Source: a virus. Taken from it: a stretch of 64,000 bases of DNA. The notes beneath the pieces were generated by a model that worked only from the letters and a program-made list of their open reading frames with translations, was not told the origin of the DNA and ran no database searches. Positions 8,832 through 18,976 of the stretch are shown piece by piece. Numbering within the stretch: position 1 is the stretch's first letter; each line of letters begins with the position of its first letter. Location of the stretch: positions 124,001 to 188,000 of the IMG/VR virus record IMGVR_UViG_3300028840_006257; one strand, 5' to 3'. The translations under genes and the position numbers were made by a program.

Positions 8832-11800
8832 ATGCCGACCCGGCCCAAATTCTTCCCGTCCTCCGTCAGCCGGTACCTCGACCCGAAGGAGCGTGCCTGG
8901 GACACCGTCATCGCGCTCAAGGGGAAGCTCGTCCTCGACTCCGAGAAGATCCTCCAGCAGGACGTGCGCGAGCTCGACCGGATGCGCCAGCTCGCGCGGA
9001 CGGTCCCGTCGGGTTGGATTCGAGGGCAGTCGCGCGGTGACTCCTACGACGACTTCAGCTACGACGCACCGTGGCTCCCCGGGCCGGTCCTCAACCCCGA
9101 CTGGACGGCCAACGCCTTCCACATGCGGAAGGTCCAGGCGCTCGTCGGGGGCCTGCTCGTGGACGTAGAGTATACGAACACGGACACGCCGGGAGACAAC
9201 CTGATCGTCCTGGACTCGCCGACGGTCTTCGATGGCACGCCGCCGTCGGTCAAGCGCACGGACTTCGTGTTCCTCGAGGTCTGGCTCGCGCTCGTCAGCG
9301 AGAGTCCCAACGCGAAGGGGTCCCTGACCGTCAGCGATCCCGTTGCCTCCGCGCCGGGTGACACGGTGCTGGTCGACGGAGTGACCCTCACGGGCGTGCT
9401 GGTCGTCCCCGCACCGAACCAGTTTAGGATCTTTCCCGGCAGTCCGACCAACACCGCGGCGAGCATCGCGACGCAGCTCAACGCGGCGGTCGCCTCGGTC
9501 AACTGCGTGGCGGACGCTAACATCGTGAGGATCACGGCGGCGCAGGCCGGAGCGGCGGGCAACGCCATCACGCTGAACAGCAGCAACCCGGTCGCGATCC
9601 TGGCATCTGGCGGCTTCCTCACGGGAGGCGCGGACACGCCGAACAAACCGACCCAGGACCTGATCTACCGACACGGCAACGTCCTCTCCTCCGCCGCCGT
9701 CGCGCTCCCCGACGACATCGAGGATCCCATCGTGGGGGCGGAGACCACCAGCAGGGTCCAGGTGCAGTACCGCATCCGCCACACCGGCGCGGCCGAGGGC
9801 GTGGACTTCAAGCTCGAGTGCGACGGCTTCTCTAACCCGGCGGTCCTCGGGCAGGGAACTCAGTCGGCCCCGGTGACCGACTACCCCTTCGTTCCCGCCG
9901 ACCTCAAGACCGTCCTGCTGAACTCGGACGCCCGTGACGGGGTGGCCGGTCCCGAGATCGGCTACGGCATCCTGGACAACGGGCTCTGGATCGCGGGCGA
10001 CGGGACGCAGGCGAGCGCCACCGCGCTGGGAACCGTCGACGGATTCTCGTACGCCGTCCCGATCGGCTTCGTGTTCCGGCGCAACGACGCCACGCCCGGG
10101 ATCGGGTTCGACCCGCGCACGAACTCGAACGGCGGACTCCTGGCCAACCATGCCGCCCACGCGAACGTCAACCTGTTCGCCAGCGTTCCGGTCGGCGAGT
10201 CCGACCGCCCCGACGGTCTCTTCGCGGACGCCATCGCGGACACGGACGTGATGGACCTGCGCAGGCACGTGAAGTTGACGGGCCAGGATCTCGGTGCCGA
10301 ACTCCAGTTCCAGATGCAGGCGCTCCAGGACGGGGACTACCGGACGTGGGCGATCGACACGGCCTCGAAGCAGATGCTCGGCAACGGCTCGGGCGACGTG
10401 TCCACGCGGAACCTGGTCGCGAACGAGGTCGGACGCACGCTAGCGAAGGGCGGCACCGCGCCCCTCTCCGGGGACACGACCAGGGGCGAGACGATCCGCA
10501 ACTTCGACCACTTCGCCCGACGTTTCGGCGATCAACCCGTCGTGGAGCGCGTCGTGCTGGAGCTCTACGCGACGGACGACCAGGTCGGGCCTCCCGCACA
10601 TCCTGGAAAGTACGTCGTGCGTCCGGGCTACGCGGTCGCCTTCAGCGGGTGGGCCGAGGGGGACGAGATCAACATCGACCTTCTGGAACTCAACGCCACC
10701 ACGCTGGGCGACTTCGACCCCAACAACGTCGTTTCCGTACCGGGGCCACCCCCGACGGGAACGGTGCTCGACTACGCTCCTCCGGGAACGACGATCACCG
10801 ACGTCCTCTCCCTCTACCACGACGACGGCAATTTCAACGTCGCGGTGGACCAGACGGCGAAGCCGACGACGATCATCGGGCTCGGGACCTCGCACGTCCA
10901 GATTACCCTCGACCAGAACCCGACGCAGGTAAACGGCGGACTCCCGGTGGCCGACCACGACATGGTCGGCACGAGCGGCACGGGTGACGTGGGTTCGCAG
11001 CGCAGGATCTTCGTCGAGCTCGAGGTGACCTACCCCATCGGCGTCGGGACCACGGACACGCCCGACCTCGAGCTCTTCCCCGACACCACGGGCTGGCCCT
11101 ACCGGGCGATGATCGAGAACTGGCTCCCGACGGGCCCCGACCAGCGGCCGCTGGACATGGAGGACCGACGCGCCCCCGAGTTCCGACAGGGATTCCGCGA
11201 GGTGGGGATCGAGTACGTGGCGAACGATCCGACGGGGGGCGGAGGCCATGCCGGCGTTCCCATCGGGACGCTCACGCCCGAGACGGTCGTCAGCCGCGAT
11301 CCTCTGAGCTTCGTGCTCGGGCGGCGTTTCTGGGGCGACTCCGTCACGTCCGTCCTCGTCACGGACGCGAACGACACGAACCCCCGCGACGTGGACGATC
11401 CCAACACCCACTACGGCGCCTCCTCCAGGCTCGTGGTGCTCAACAACACCGGCATTCCCCCGGCCGTCCCGCTCTCCGGAGCGGGCCAGACCCTCTGCGA
11501 GGTGAGGTTCTTCGCGCAGGACGCCATCCCGAACTTCGGCCCCCCGGGTGGCGGCTACCAGCAGGCGATTTACTTCCGCACGAACGCCCCGCAGACGGCG
11601 GGCGTCAAGGAGGGAACGATCAGCACGGTCGTCACGGATTTCCCGTACTCGGGCTCCCTCGGGCCGATGCCCGCGACGCTGGAGGTCGAGCCGCTGTACC
11701 TCTCGGGCAACGTCTGGACCGGCCAGGTCGGCATGGGAAGCGTCGAGCTTCCCTTCCCCTACTACGCCCCGCTCGATCAGCTTCCCGTCAACGACGGCCA

Positions 11801-12284
11801 GACGGAGGTTCCGCCTCCTCCACCTCCCGACCTCTTCCCGGGCGAGCACTACTTCGCGGCCACGGCCACCATCGCCATCGACGACTTCGACGCGGCGGTG
11901 GGGACCCTCACGCTCCAGAGCCTCGTGCCCGCCGAGGGGAGTCAGCCGTGGACGGTGGGAGGGGTGCCGACCACGGACGTGCCCTACAAGGACGCGGAGT
12001 TCCGGGCCGTCTACCCGGTGATAAACCGCTCGGGACACCGCCCGACCGCGATGGGACAGCCGACGAGCAACGTCGTGCGCCACAAGGTCTTCGTCCCGTG
12101 CCTCGTCCGCGCGATGCAGGACAGCGTGTTGTTCCGCAAGGACGAGCTCCTCCTGCTCGTGATCACTCGGTGGGCGCGGCTCGACGACCACAACGTCGTG
12201 GAGTTCGCGGACGCGGGGAGCACGACGGGGGTGGGCGTGTTCCGCACCAAGAACCTCCTCATGACCGCGGGGAACCAGGAGTAG
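8832..12284 (+). CDS. Large tail/baseplate-type structural protein, paralogue of the 1882-aa protein
   Basis: 1150 residues from the ATG at 8832; an upstream TTG at 8772 lies inside the HNH gene and is rejected. The N-terminus (LKGKLVLDSEKILQQDVREL) matches the motif of phage baseplate/tail proteins that begin with a G-K-P-L-L-D-S-E-L-N-L-like segment. It aligns with the 19847-25495 product over several blocks: FLEVWLALV versus FLEAWQALV; DDIEDPIVGAETTSRVQVQY versus DDITDPVIGHETTERLQLQY; WIAGDG ... ALGTVDGFSYAVPIGFVFRRN versus WRAGDG ... ALGTVDGYSYAIPICAVFRRN. Around residues 165-285 an Ig-like insertion (GDTVLVDGVTLTG ... AAGNAITLN) is typical of phage tail proteins. The paralogy is clear; the exact virion position is inferred. 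Confidence 0.75.
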   Translation: MPTRPKFFPSSVSRYLDPKERAWDTVIALKGKLVLDSEKILQQDVRELDRMRQLARTVPSGWIRGQSRGDSYDDFSYDAPWLPGPVLNPDWTANAFHMRKVQALVGGLLVDVEYTNTDTPGDNLIVLDSPTVFDGTPPSVKRTDFVFLEVWLALVSESPNAKGSLTVSDPVASAPGDTVLVDGVTLTGVLVVPAPNQFRIFPGSPTNTAASIATQLNAAVASVNCVADANIVRITAAQAGAAGNAITLNSSNPVAILASGGFLTGGADTPNKPTQDLIYRHGNVLSSAAVALPDDIEDPIVGAETTSRVQVQYRIRHTGAAEGVDFKLECDGFSNPAVLGQGTQSAPVTDYPFVPADLKTVLLNSDARDGVAGPEIGYGILDNGLWIAGDGTQASATALGTVDGFSYAVPIGFVFRRNDATPGIGFDPRTNSNGGLLANHAAHANVNLFASVPVGESDRPDGLFADAIADTDVMDLRRHVKLTGQDLGAELQFQMQALQDGDYRTWAIDTASKQMLGNGSGDVSTRNLVANEVGRTLAKGGTAPLSGDTTRGETIRNFDHFARRFGDQPVVERVVLELYATDDQVGPPAHPGKYVVRPGYAVAFSGWAEGDEINIDLLELNATTLGDFDPNNVVSVPGPPPTGTVLDYAPPGTTITDVLSLYHDDGNFNVAVDQTAKPTTIIGLGTSHVQITLDQNPTQVNGGLPVADHDMVGTSGTGDVGSQRRIFVELEVTYPIGVGTTDTPDLELFPDTTGWPYRAMIENWLPTGPDQRPLDMEDRRAPEFRQGFREVGIEYVANDPTGGGGHAGVPIGTLTPETVVSRDPLSFVLGRRFWGDSVTSVLVTDANDTNPRDVDDPNTHYGASSRLVVLNNTGIPPAVPLSGAGQTLCEVRFFAQDAIPNFGPPGGGYQQAIYFRTNAPQTAGVKEGTISTVVTDFPYSGSLGPMPATLEVEPLYLSGNVWTGQVGMGSVELPFPYYAPLDQLPVNDGQTEVPPPPPPDLFPGEHYFAATATIAIDDFDAAVGTLTLQSLVPAEGSQPWTVGGVPTTDVPYKDAEFRAVYPVINRSGHRPTAMGQPTSNVVRHKVFVPCLVRAMQDSVLFRKDELLLLVITRWARLDDHNVVEFADAGSTTGVGVFRTKNLLMTAGNQE

Positions 12285-12288
12285 TGCC

Positions 12289-15200
12289 GTGCCTCGCATC
12301 GTAGATCCGTCGACCATCAGGAAGGGGCCGGGCACGGCGAACCAGAACTCCGTGGACGCCAACTCCTTCACGGACGAGGTGGTCGACGGTCAGGGGCAGG
12401 CGCTCGCCGCCCACGTGAACGACCCGCAGGACGCGCATCCCGCCTCCGCGATCTCGACCACGGGCTCGGGGGGTCAGTTCGACGGCGACGACGTCCAGGA
12501 GAACCTGGACGAGCTCTCGGCCCTCGTGCCGACGCGACCGCCGACGGTGGGGAACTGGAGCCGCGTGCTCGCGTTCTCGGGCATCACTGACTGGGGGAGC
12601 CTCAAGCTCCTCGATGGTGGGTTCGTCGATCGCGGAGACGTGACGCCGCCCGACCCGAACAACCCGACGAACGATTTCTTCGTATACGGCGAGTTCTGGT
12701 GGCCGCCGTTCGAGACCCAGAACATCAGCAGCTCGCCCAACCCGCCGGGCGACGTGTTCACGATCCCCGGCAACGACCCGGCGACCGACCCCACATTCAA
12801 CATCGACCCCGCGGGCACGGGCGATCCGACCTATACCGGAGGAGGTCCGGGAACAACCCATCAGGGCGGCTTCACGCGCTCGCAGCCGGTCATCGAGACC
12901 GCGAGGATCCTGGCACAGGGACCGGGAGGTCCCGTGGTCGTCTCGGGATCCCTCTATCCCGGTGACCGGGGCGTCGTGGCCCTCTTCCACTGGCCGGCGG
13001 GAGGAGACGTGGCGGCCTTCCTCGCGCAGCCTCTCGGAGACCGGGTCATCGCGGCGCTCCTGTGCGGACAGGGAGTCAACGACCAGTGCGACGGAGACCC
13101 CGGGGGCATTTTCTCCGAGGGCGCTCCCGACGTGTTCGCGTTCCCGGGCCGCGCGAGCGGACAGTTCGACCTCGTCGAGCTCCACTCGGGAGTGGACGGT
13201 CAGACGGGCGACCTTATCCCGCCCGGGCCGGATCCCGCGGCAGGTCAGGTGCGCCTGGGCACGGACCCGCTCGCGGGCCCCGTCATCCTCAACGGCATCC
13301 CCATCTTGGGAGGCACGACCATCGCTCGAGGAGGCGGCAACGACAACAACTACTTCCGCTACCGGCTCCCCTACCTCGACGACTACAGCTCCACCACGGG
13401 TATCGCGTTCACACCCGACATCCAGAAGCCGCGCTATTTCCAGAAACCCGTCGTTTCGGTGGCCGCCGGTACGGACCTCTCCCAGGCTGGGGACTTTGCT
13501 GATTTCCCGAAGAACTACTGGACCTTCCAGGTCGCCCGGTACCGGCACAGGTTCCTCCTCGACTCGCCGCCCGACGACCAGGGCAGCTACCTCCTGCTGC
13601 ACTTCAGGCGCGAGGCCGACTTCGAGGCTTTCGCCCGCGACGGGATCATGCCCGACGACGTGGGTTTCGGGTACGAGCTCTGGAGCGCGGAGATGGTGAA
13701 CTACGCGAACCCGGAGAGCACCGACAACCTGATCGACGTCAGTGATCCCTCCGAACCCATCACGTCAGGCGCCTACCACGTCCATAGGTCTGCGACCTTC
13801 GAGGATCCGGACACTACGCCGACGAGCACGGCCCTCACCTACACGTACCAGGTCGAGCAGGACGAGGTCATGTTCTGCTCGGGCGTCCAGTACTTCCTGC
13901 CGAACGGCAGCGGGGCCGGGACGAACTGGCAGATCGACACGCTCAACTGGAGCGTCAGCAACCTCTGGGCGAACTCCTACGTGCTCGGCACCGGGGTGGG
14001 CGCGACGTACGTCACGCCGGGACTCTGGCACCGCGTGCCCGCCATCCTATACCTCGGCATCGGCACGGCGAGCACCCAGATCCTCGATGGCTCGGGACCC
14101 GGATTCGACGGCTTCTCCGTCTATCAGCGGATGGATTTTCCGTACTCGTCTCTGGGGTCCGTGAGCGGCCCCTTCGACCTGACGAATGGCCCGCAACCCG
14201 GCGACTCGGCCGACATCGTCCTGACCGGTGTCGACACGCCCGTCAGGTTCAACGGCGACGACGCCCAGTGTCACTTCTGGTTCGACGGCCGCGTGCGCAT
14301 GTTCGGACGCAAACCCCTCGGCAGCGACACGCCAACGACCCCGGCGACCACGTTCCTCTTCCCCAACCCGGGCCTCGACCAGATCCTCATTCACACGACC
14401 TCGCACGCTCCCTCCTACGCGAGCCAGGGCGTCTACGGGAACTTCAAGACGGGACCGGGCGATAACCCGCCGCGGCCCACCCTCGAGGACCAGCGGAAGG
14501 ACGTCGAGGAGAGGTTCTACGACGAGGTCTACCGCGTGGCCGAGTCGGCCATGGTCTCCCTCGACCCGACCTTCAACGTCGGGATGGGCGTCGGAAACCT
14601 CGTCGGTCCGGGCCTCCCCTTCCCGGCGAGCACCATCGAACTCCCCGTGCGCTTCGCCTCCGAGGCGCTCGTCGCCTTCGGCTTCGCGAGCTACCTCAGG
14701 ACGGACCTGCACCTGCTCGACCTCGCGACGGCGCCCGCGGTCGCGAACGAGGCGCAGGTCTCGGGGCTCCCCGACCGGGATCCTCCCGCGACGGAGGGCG
14801 CCGAGAATCCGTGTCCGTTCTCGGGCATGCTGATCTACCCGCAGGTCGACTACACGAGCGGTTTCCGCCCCTCCGTGGCGGACGGCGACGTCACGACGCC
14901 GCAGCCCGACTACAACGTGGTGGCGGATCCTGAGCGCGTCTACATCCGGGTCTTCGACGCGGCCTACAGCAACGATGCGAACCAGGAGAACGGGGTCGTC
15001 GGCCAGAACCTCCTGACGTTCAGGATCGACGGGCTCGAGCGCTCCGACTTCGCCTACTGGCCGCCCGGTCCGGGCAGTCCATGGATCGCGATCGAGGTGA
15101 AGATTCCCGGACTCACCACGTGGATGGACATGGGTCGCGCCGATGGAGGCGGCCCCTCCAAGCAGGACCCGCTGGCGGACGGCGCGGGCTGTCAGGTGTT

Positions 15201-15513
15201 CGGGTCCTCGGTCAGTTTCGACGGCCGCGACGCGACCACGGGCACCGTGTACGCACAGGTTCGGATCAACGTCGGACCCGCCGCCAACGTCTTCGCGAAC
15301 ACGGGCGCCGTCGCCGTGGCCGGGGTCGCCCCGGTCATGGTCCGCGTGCGCATCAAGCAGGCGGGCACGGCCCTCAACTTCACGCAGGGAGGTCCCTCGG
15401 CACCCACGAACGTGCCCCGCGCCTTGACGGGCATAACGCTGCTCCGGCACAGCGACGGGTTGGGACCCAACGACTCGTGGCCCTACGGACCTCCGTCGCC
15501 CTTCGTCCCCTGA
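12289..15513 (+). CDS. Large virion structural protein (1074 aa)
   Basis: Starts at GTG 12289, four bases after the preceding stop. Residues ~30-75 contain LAAHVNDPQDAHPASAISTT followed by DDVQENLDEL, a pattern frequent near the N-terminus of phage tail and fibre proteins, where a His-containing loop precedes a short trimerising helix. The rest is beta-rich with no catalytic signature. It sits between other giant structural genes on the same strand, consistent with a late virion operon. A tail fibre or adhesin component is the best guess, from that N-terminal motif and context only. Confidence 0.65.
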   Translation: MPRIVDPSTIRKGPGTANQNSVDANSFTDEVVDGQGQALAAHVNDPQDAHPASAISTTGSGGQFDGDDVQENLDELSALVPTRPPTVGNWSRVLAFSGITDWGSLKLLDGGFVDRGDVTPPDPNNPTNDFFVYGEFWWPPFETQNISSSPNPPGDVFTIPGNDPATDPTFNIDPAGTGDPTYTGGGPGTTHQGGFTRSQPVIETARILAQGPGGPVVVSGSLYPGDRGVVALFHWPAGGDVAAFLAQPLGDRVIAALLCGQGVNDQCDGDPGGIFSEGAPDVFAFPGRASGQFDLVELHSGVDGQTGDLIPPGPDPAAGQVRLGTDPLAGPVILNGIPILGGTTIARGGGNDNNYFRYRLPYLDDYSSTTGIAFTPDIQKPRYFQKPVVSVAAGTDLSQAGDFADFPKNYWTFQVARYRHRFLLDSPPDDQGSYLLLHFRREADFEAFARDGIMPDDVGFGYELWSAEMVNYANPESTDNLIDVSDPSEPITSGAYHVHRSATFEDPDTTPTSTALTYTYQVEQDEVMFCSGVQYFLPNGSGAGTNWQIDTLNWSVSNLWANSYVLGTGVGATYVTPGLWHRVPAILYLGIGTASTQILDGSGPGFDGFSVYQRMDFPYSSLGSVSGPFDLTNGPQPGDSADIVLTGVDTPVRFNGDDAQCHFWFDGRVRMFGRKPLGSDTPTTPATTFLFPNPGLDQILIHTTSHAPSYASQGVYGNFKTGPGDNPPRPTLEDQRKDVEERFYDEVYRVAESAMVSLDPTFNVGMGVGNLVGPGLPFPASTIELPVRFASEALVAFGFASYLRTDLHLLDLATAPAVANEAQVSGLPDRDPPATEGAENPCPFSGMLIYPQVDYTSGFRPSVADGDVTTPQPDYNVVADPERVYIRVFDAAYSNDANQENGVVGQNLLTFRIDGLERSDFAYWPPGPGSPWIAIEVKIPGLTTWMDMGRADGGGPSKQDPLADGAGCQVFGSSVSFDGRDATTGTVYAQVRINVGPAANVFANTGAVAVAGVAPVMVRVRIKQAGTALNFTQGGPSAPTNVPRALTGITLLRHSDGLGPNDSWPYGPPSPFVP

Positions 15514-15523
15514 GGAGCTCGAG

Positions 15524-18500
15524 ATGGCGGAATTCACCGATCAGGACAGAGAGCTGCTCGACAAGCTTCGCAAGGCCCTCGAGAGGGCGGCCAAGACCTC
15601 CTCGGCTCGCACTCCGTGGCAGGAGCACGTCAGCCGCGACGAGTCCGTGGACGCCAACCGAGCGGCCCTGGCGGCCAAGATCGTCGAGGGGTTCTCGGGC
15701 TCCTGGGCGGCCCAGTACGAGTACGGATTCGGCTCGCTCAACCGCGCCGCCTTCGCCACCGGGGACCGTCCTTTCACGGAGGTTGACCCCCTCGGACCGC
15801 CAGCTCCGATCCGCGCCAAGACCAACAAGCTGGGGCGTCGCGGGCCGCCCGAGATCAACTTCGTCCCATACAACTGGCGCACGAACACCTTCGGGAGTAA
15901 GGGACCCGCCGTCGTCGGCCACCCCATCAGCTTCGAGGTCGTCGGCCCCACGCTGAAGTCGCCGTTCACCGACTGGACCTGGCGCGTGGACCAGGGTGCG
16001 GGCGCCAACGGCGGCGACCTGCTGACTCCCGACGTGCGCCCGGACGGGATCGCCTCCCTGTTCACCACGTCTCTCACCACGATGTACGGACCCCAGGTCG
16101 TCCCGTCGTGGACGCTCGGAGACGCGAACGAACCCAACGGCGGACTGTACCTCGTCGTCACGGACGACGGCACGAACCCGGGCTCGCTGTACACGGGCGG
16201 CGGCCAGGTCGCCATGAGTGCGCTCCCGAACTTCCTGGACACGGCGCGCTACGAGATCTTCAGGATCTCGGCCATCACCGTCGACAGCATCGAGGTCCAT
16301 CCCAACAAGAGCCTCTCGAACTTCTTCGACCTGCCCCTCTCCGGCACTCGCTGGATCAGGGCGATCATGATCGTCAGGCCGTACGTGACGCGGCTGGCGG
16401 CGATACCCCAGACGGGCGCCGAACCCGACGGGGGGCCGCCCACGGGACGAGAGCAGACGTTCGCCATCGTCTCCCCTGAGCGCGCGGCCACGTCGGACCT
16501 CTTCCCACCCTTCGCGGGCACCGGCCCCGGCAGCGGCGACGGAAGCTGGTTCGGAGGCGGCTTCACGGAGGCGCGAGCTCCCGGCTCGGGCATCGCCCCG
16601 GGGGACGTCGACGTGTACGGAGGCGGCGTGCGCCTTCCGATTCCGGTTCCCGTCATGGAGGGACGAGGAAACGTGGAGACGGGCCTCGCCGTGCTCCCTT
16701 CCGTGCCGACGGGCACCTGGAAGATCTACACGCCGAACGCCCCGTTCCTCATCCCGGAGTTCTCCGCCGAGTACCCCATCGCGAAGCTCTTCGCGACGTG
16801 GAAGGACGACGCGCTGCCGGACTTCACGATGGGAAGCGTCGAGAACGCCCTCGGATGGTTCGACGTGATCGCCGTTCAGGGACCGAACGGGCCCGACGCG
16901 ACGGTCTTCGCCCGCGTTCCTGAGGCCGATCCACAGACGGGCCTGATCTACTACGGGCCGGGCCCCTACATCCAGAACGTCACCCTCACCACGGAGGTGG
17001 GCTTCGAGCTGTACCAGCCGGTCTCCGAGCTCTGGAGGGGGCCGTTCAGCCTCGACAAGGTCGAGGCCACGCGCATCAGGAACCTGATCGATCCGCGCTG
17101 GGTCGAGCGCTTCACCAAGCAGATCTCGGACCCCACGCTGCCGACTCCGTTTCACCTTCCGCCTCCTCCTCGGGGCTCCGGAGCCGGAAGGCCCGACAGG
17201 GCGATTTTCCCGACGGAGATCATGGGCCGCGGATTCCCGGACGCCGCGAACCCGGGCAACCTGATGGACCTCGGCTTCCGCGTGGTCCTGTATCCGGCCA
17301 AGGAGGTCGCGGACCTGGCCGTGCCCGACTTCGACATGCCGATAGTGAGCCGCGAGGTGCTGATCGACGGCTCCGAGACCGACGAGGACCAGTACGTCGA
17401 GGTCGACTACTCGGCCGGGATCGTGCGCCTGAGCGTCCCTCCTCCGGCCTCTTCGGGCGGCGTGCCCTCGGCTCCCTCGGACATCGTGCCGAACGGCATC
17501 GTCGGCCTGACCACGAACAACGAGAGGGGCGAGGTGGTCCTGTTCGCCGCCTGCGTGCCCTACTCGATGGAGGACTCGCAGGTGGGGACGGGCGCGAGGA
17601 TCACGTCCCACGCCAGCACCGAGGGCACGGACTACGACGTCTCGAGCGCCGAGGTCCGAGCCCAGATTGACCTGGACAACACGGCCTTCGTGCCCGGGGC
17701 GCCCTACGTCGGAGTCAGCCCGCTCACGGGAGCGAACGACCTCGTGCTCGACCGGATCTGGAACGGTCCCGAGACGGGAGTCGTGACCGTCACGCAGGGA
17801 AGCGATGACTCTCCGGCCTTCGGGCGGTGGGGGTACATGAAGCGCAAGCTCGTCACGGTTCCCGCGATCCCGTTTTCCAGGCAGGTCACGGCGCTCGGCG
17901 AGCTCTCGTGCGGCACCTCGGCCCTCGACCCGACGCCTCTCTCGGGCGAGCCGCGGTCCGTGATCATGCGACGCGAGGTCGTCTTCTCGCCCAGTTCGCC
18001 GACGGTGCCCAGCTTCGCCGACACCTACGTGGGCGACACGACGTTCGGCAGCTCCATCAGGGCCGACGTCCTCCGGTTCCAGGACTGCCGGACGATCTAC
18101 GACGTGGACGGATCGGTCACGATAGTGCCGCGGTCGCCCGGCTTCGCGTGGCACCAGGCTGGGGAGTGGGGCCCGGCCGGCGACGAGGACCCGATCTCGC
18201 TGGACGACCTGCTCACCACGACCGGCGTGCTGGGGGGCGTCCTCTACCAGGAAGACCAGGGCGCCGGGTTCATCCCGAACGCGCCGTCGCAGGGGTTCAC
18301 ACGGAGCGACTACGTTCACGGCCAGTACTGGCGCCTGCCGTCGGGGAACACCATGAACTGGTACCGGGGCGCCATCACCAGGAACAGCCGGATCGTGGCC
18401 TCCCACAACTTCCGTCTGGTGGTCAAGTTCAAGTTCCTGCTCGACCTGGGAAACGTCGGGTTCTACATTGGACTGATCGGCCCCTCGGGGACGGCCACCG

Positions 18501-18937
18501 TGCAGGACGCGGTGATCGACCCTGCACCCACGAACCGGGACTTCCTCGGGCTGCGCATCTTCGGACCAAACAACCCGGCCACGCCCTTCACGTTCATCGG
18601 ACAGGAGGTTCCCCAGCCGCCAGGCCTCACCCGTCTTCGCTCGACCGTCGGTCTGCGAGATACGCCCCTCTTCTTCGTCATGGAGAGCGAGCAGTACTTC
18701 GACTCGCCCGACTATACGGTGAGGGTCCCGGCCTTCGTGAAGATGGGCCTCTACGACGAGAACTTCAACGAGCTTGGTCGGGCCCGGTACTACAACCAGC
18801 TCGAGGTGCCGGACGCCGAGATGGAGTTCTGCATCGCGAATCTCAACCCCGGTCCCGTGGTCGGCGCGAACCAGCTAGATCTCTACTACGTGAAAATCAT
18901 CAACCGTACGGACCTCCCGTTCCCGCAGATTCCCTGA
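15524..18937 (+). CDS. Large virion structural protein (1137 aa)
   Basis: ATG at 15524 behind GAGGAG. The N-terminal ~60 residues are helical and charged (FTDQDRELLDKLRKALERAA), and the remainder is beta-rich with long Pro/Gly loops. The segment from ~residue 960 (FRLVVKFKFLLDLGNVGFYIGLIG, here split: FRLVVKFKFL then LDLGNVGFYIGL) has the strand pattern of a concanavalin-like jelly roll. No enzymatic motif is visible. Position and size match its neighbours in the tail/baseplate block. I do not recognise a family. Confidence 0.65.
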   Translation: MAEFTDQDRELLDKLRKALERAAKTSSARTPWQEHVSRDESVDANRAALAAKIVEGFSGSWAAQYEYGFGSLNRAAFATGDRPFTEVDPLGPPAPIRAKTNKLGRRGPPEINFVPYNWRTNTFGSKGPAVVGHPISFEVVGPTLKSPFTDWTWRVDQGAGANGGDLLTPDVRPDGIASLFTTSLTTMYGPQVVPSWTLGDANEPNGGLYLVVTDDGTNPGSLYTGGGQVAMSALPNFLDTARYEIFRISAITVDSIEVHPNKSLSNFFDLPLSGTRWIRAIMIVRPYVTRLAAIPQTGAEPDGGPPTGREQTFAIVSPERAATSDLFPPFAGTGPGSGDGSWFGGGFTEARAPGSGIAPGDVDVYGGGVRLPIPVPVMEGRGNVETGLAVLPSVPTGTWKIYTPNAPFLIPEFSAEYPIAKLFATWKDDALPDFTMGSVENALGWFDVIAVQGPNGPDATVFARVPEADPQTGLIYYGPGPYIQNVTLTTEVGFELYQPVSELWRGPFSLDKVEATRIRNLIDPRWVERFTKQISDPTLPTPFHLPPPPRGSGAGRPDRAIFPTEIMGRGFPDAANPGNLMDLGFRVVLYPAKEVADLAVPDFDMPIVSREVLIDGSETDEDQYVEVDYSAGIVRLSVPPPASSGGVPSAPSDIVPNGIVGLTTNNERGEVVLFAACVPYSMEDSQVGTGARITSHASTEGTDYDVSSAEVRAQIDLDNTAFVPGAPYVGVSPLTGANDLVLDRIWNGPETGVVTVTQGSDDSPAFGRWGYMKRKLVTVPAIPFSRQVTALGELSCGTSALDPTPLSGEPRSVIMRREVVFSPSSPTVPSFADTYVGDTTFGSSIRADVLRFQDCRTIYDVDGSVTIVPRSPGFAWHQAGEWGPAGDEDPISLDDLLTTTGVLGGVLYQEDQGAGFIPNAPSQGFTRSDYVHGQYWRLPSGNTMNWYRGAITRNSRIVASHNFRLVVKFKFLLDLGNVGFYIGLIGPSGTATVQDAVIDPAPTNRDFLGLRIFGPNNPATPFTFIGQEVPQPPGLTRLRSTVGLRDTPLFFVMESEQYFDSPDYTVRVPAFVKMGLYDENFNELGRARYYNQLEVPDAEMEFCIANLNPGPVVGANQLDLYYVKIINRTDLPFPQIP

Positions 18938-18946
18938 GAATTCCCC

Positions 18947-18952
18947 TATAGA
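18947..18952 (+). promoter_or_regulatory. Possible -10 element upstream of the 262-aa gene
   Basis: TATAGA in an otherwise GC-rich 39-base gap, 24 bases before the ATG at 18977. No recognisable -35 hexamer lies 16-18 bases upstream. Similar elements (TAGAAT, TATAAC, TAGAAC, TATTAA) precede several other plus-strand transcription-unit starts in this window. Confidence 0.3.
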
Positions 18953-18976
18953 AACCCCTCCAAACAGGACTCGCGG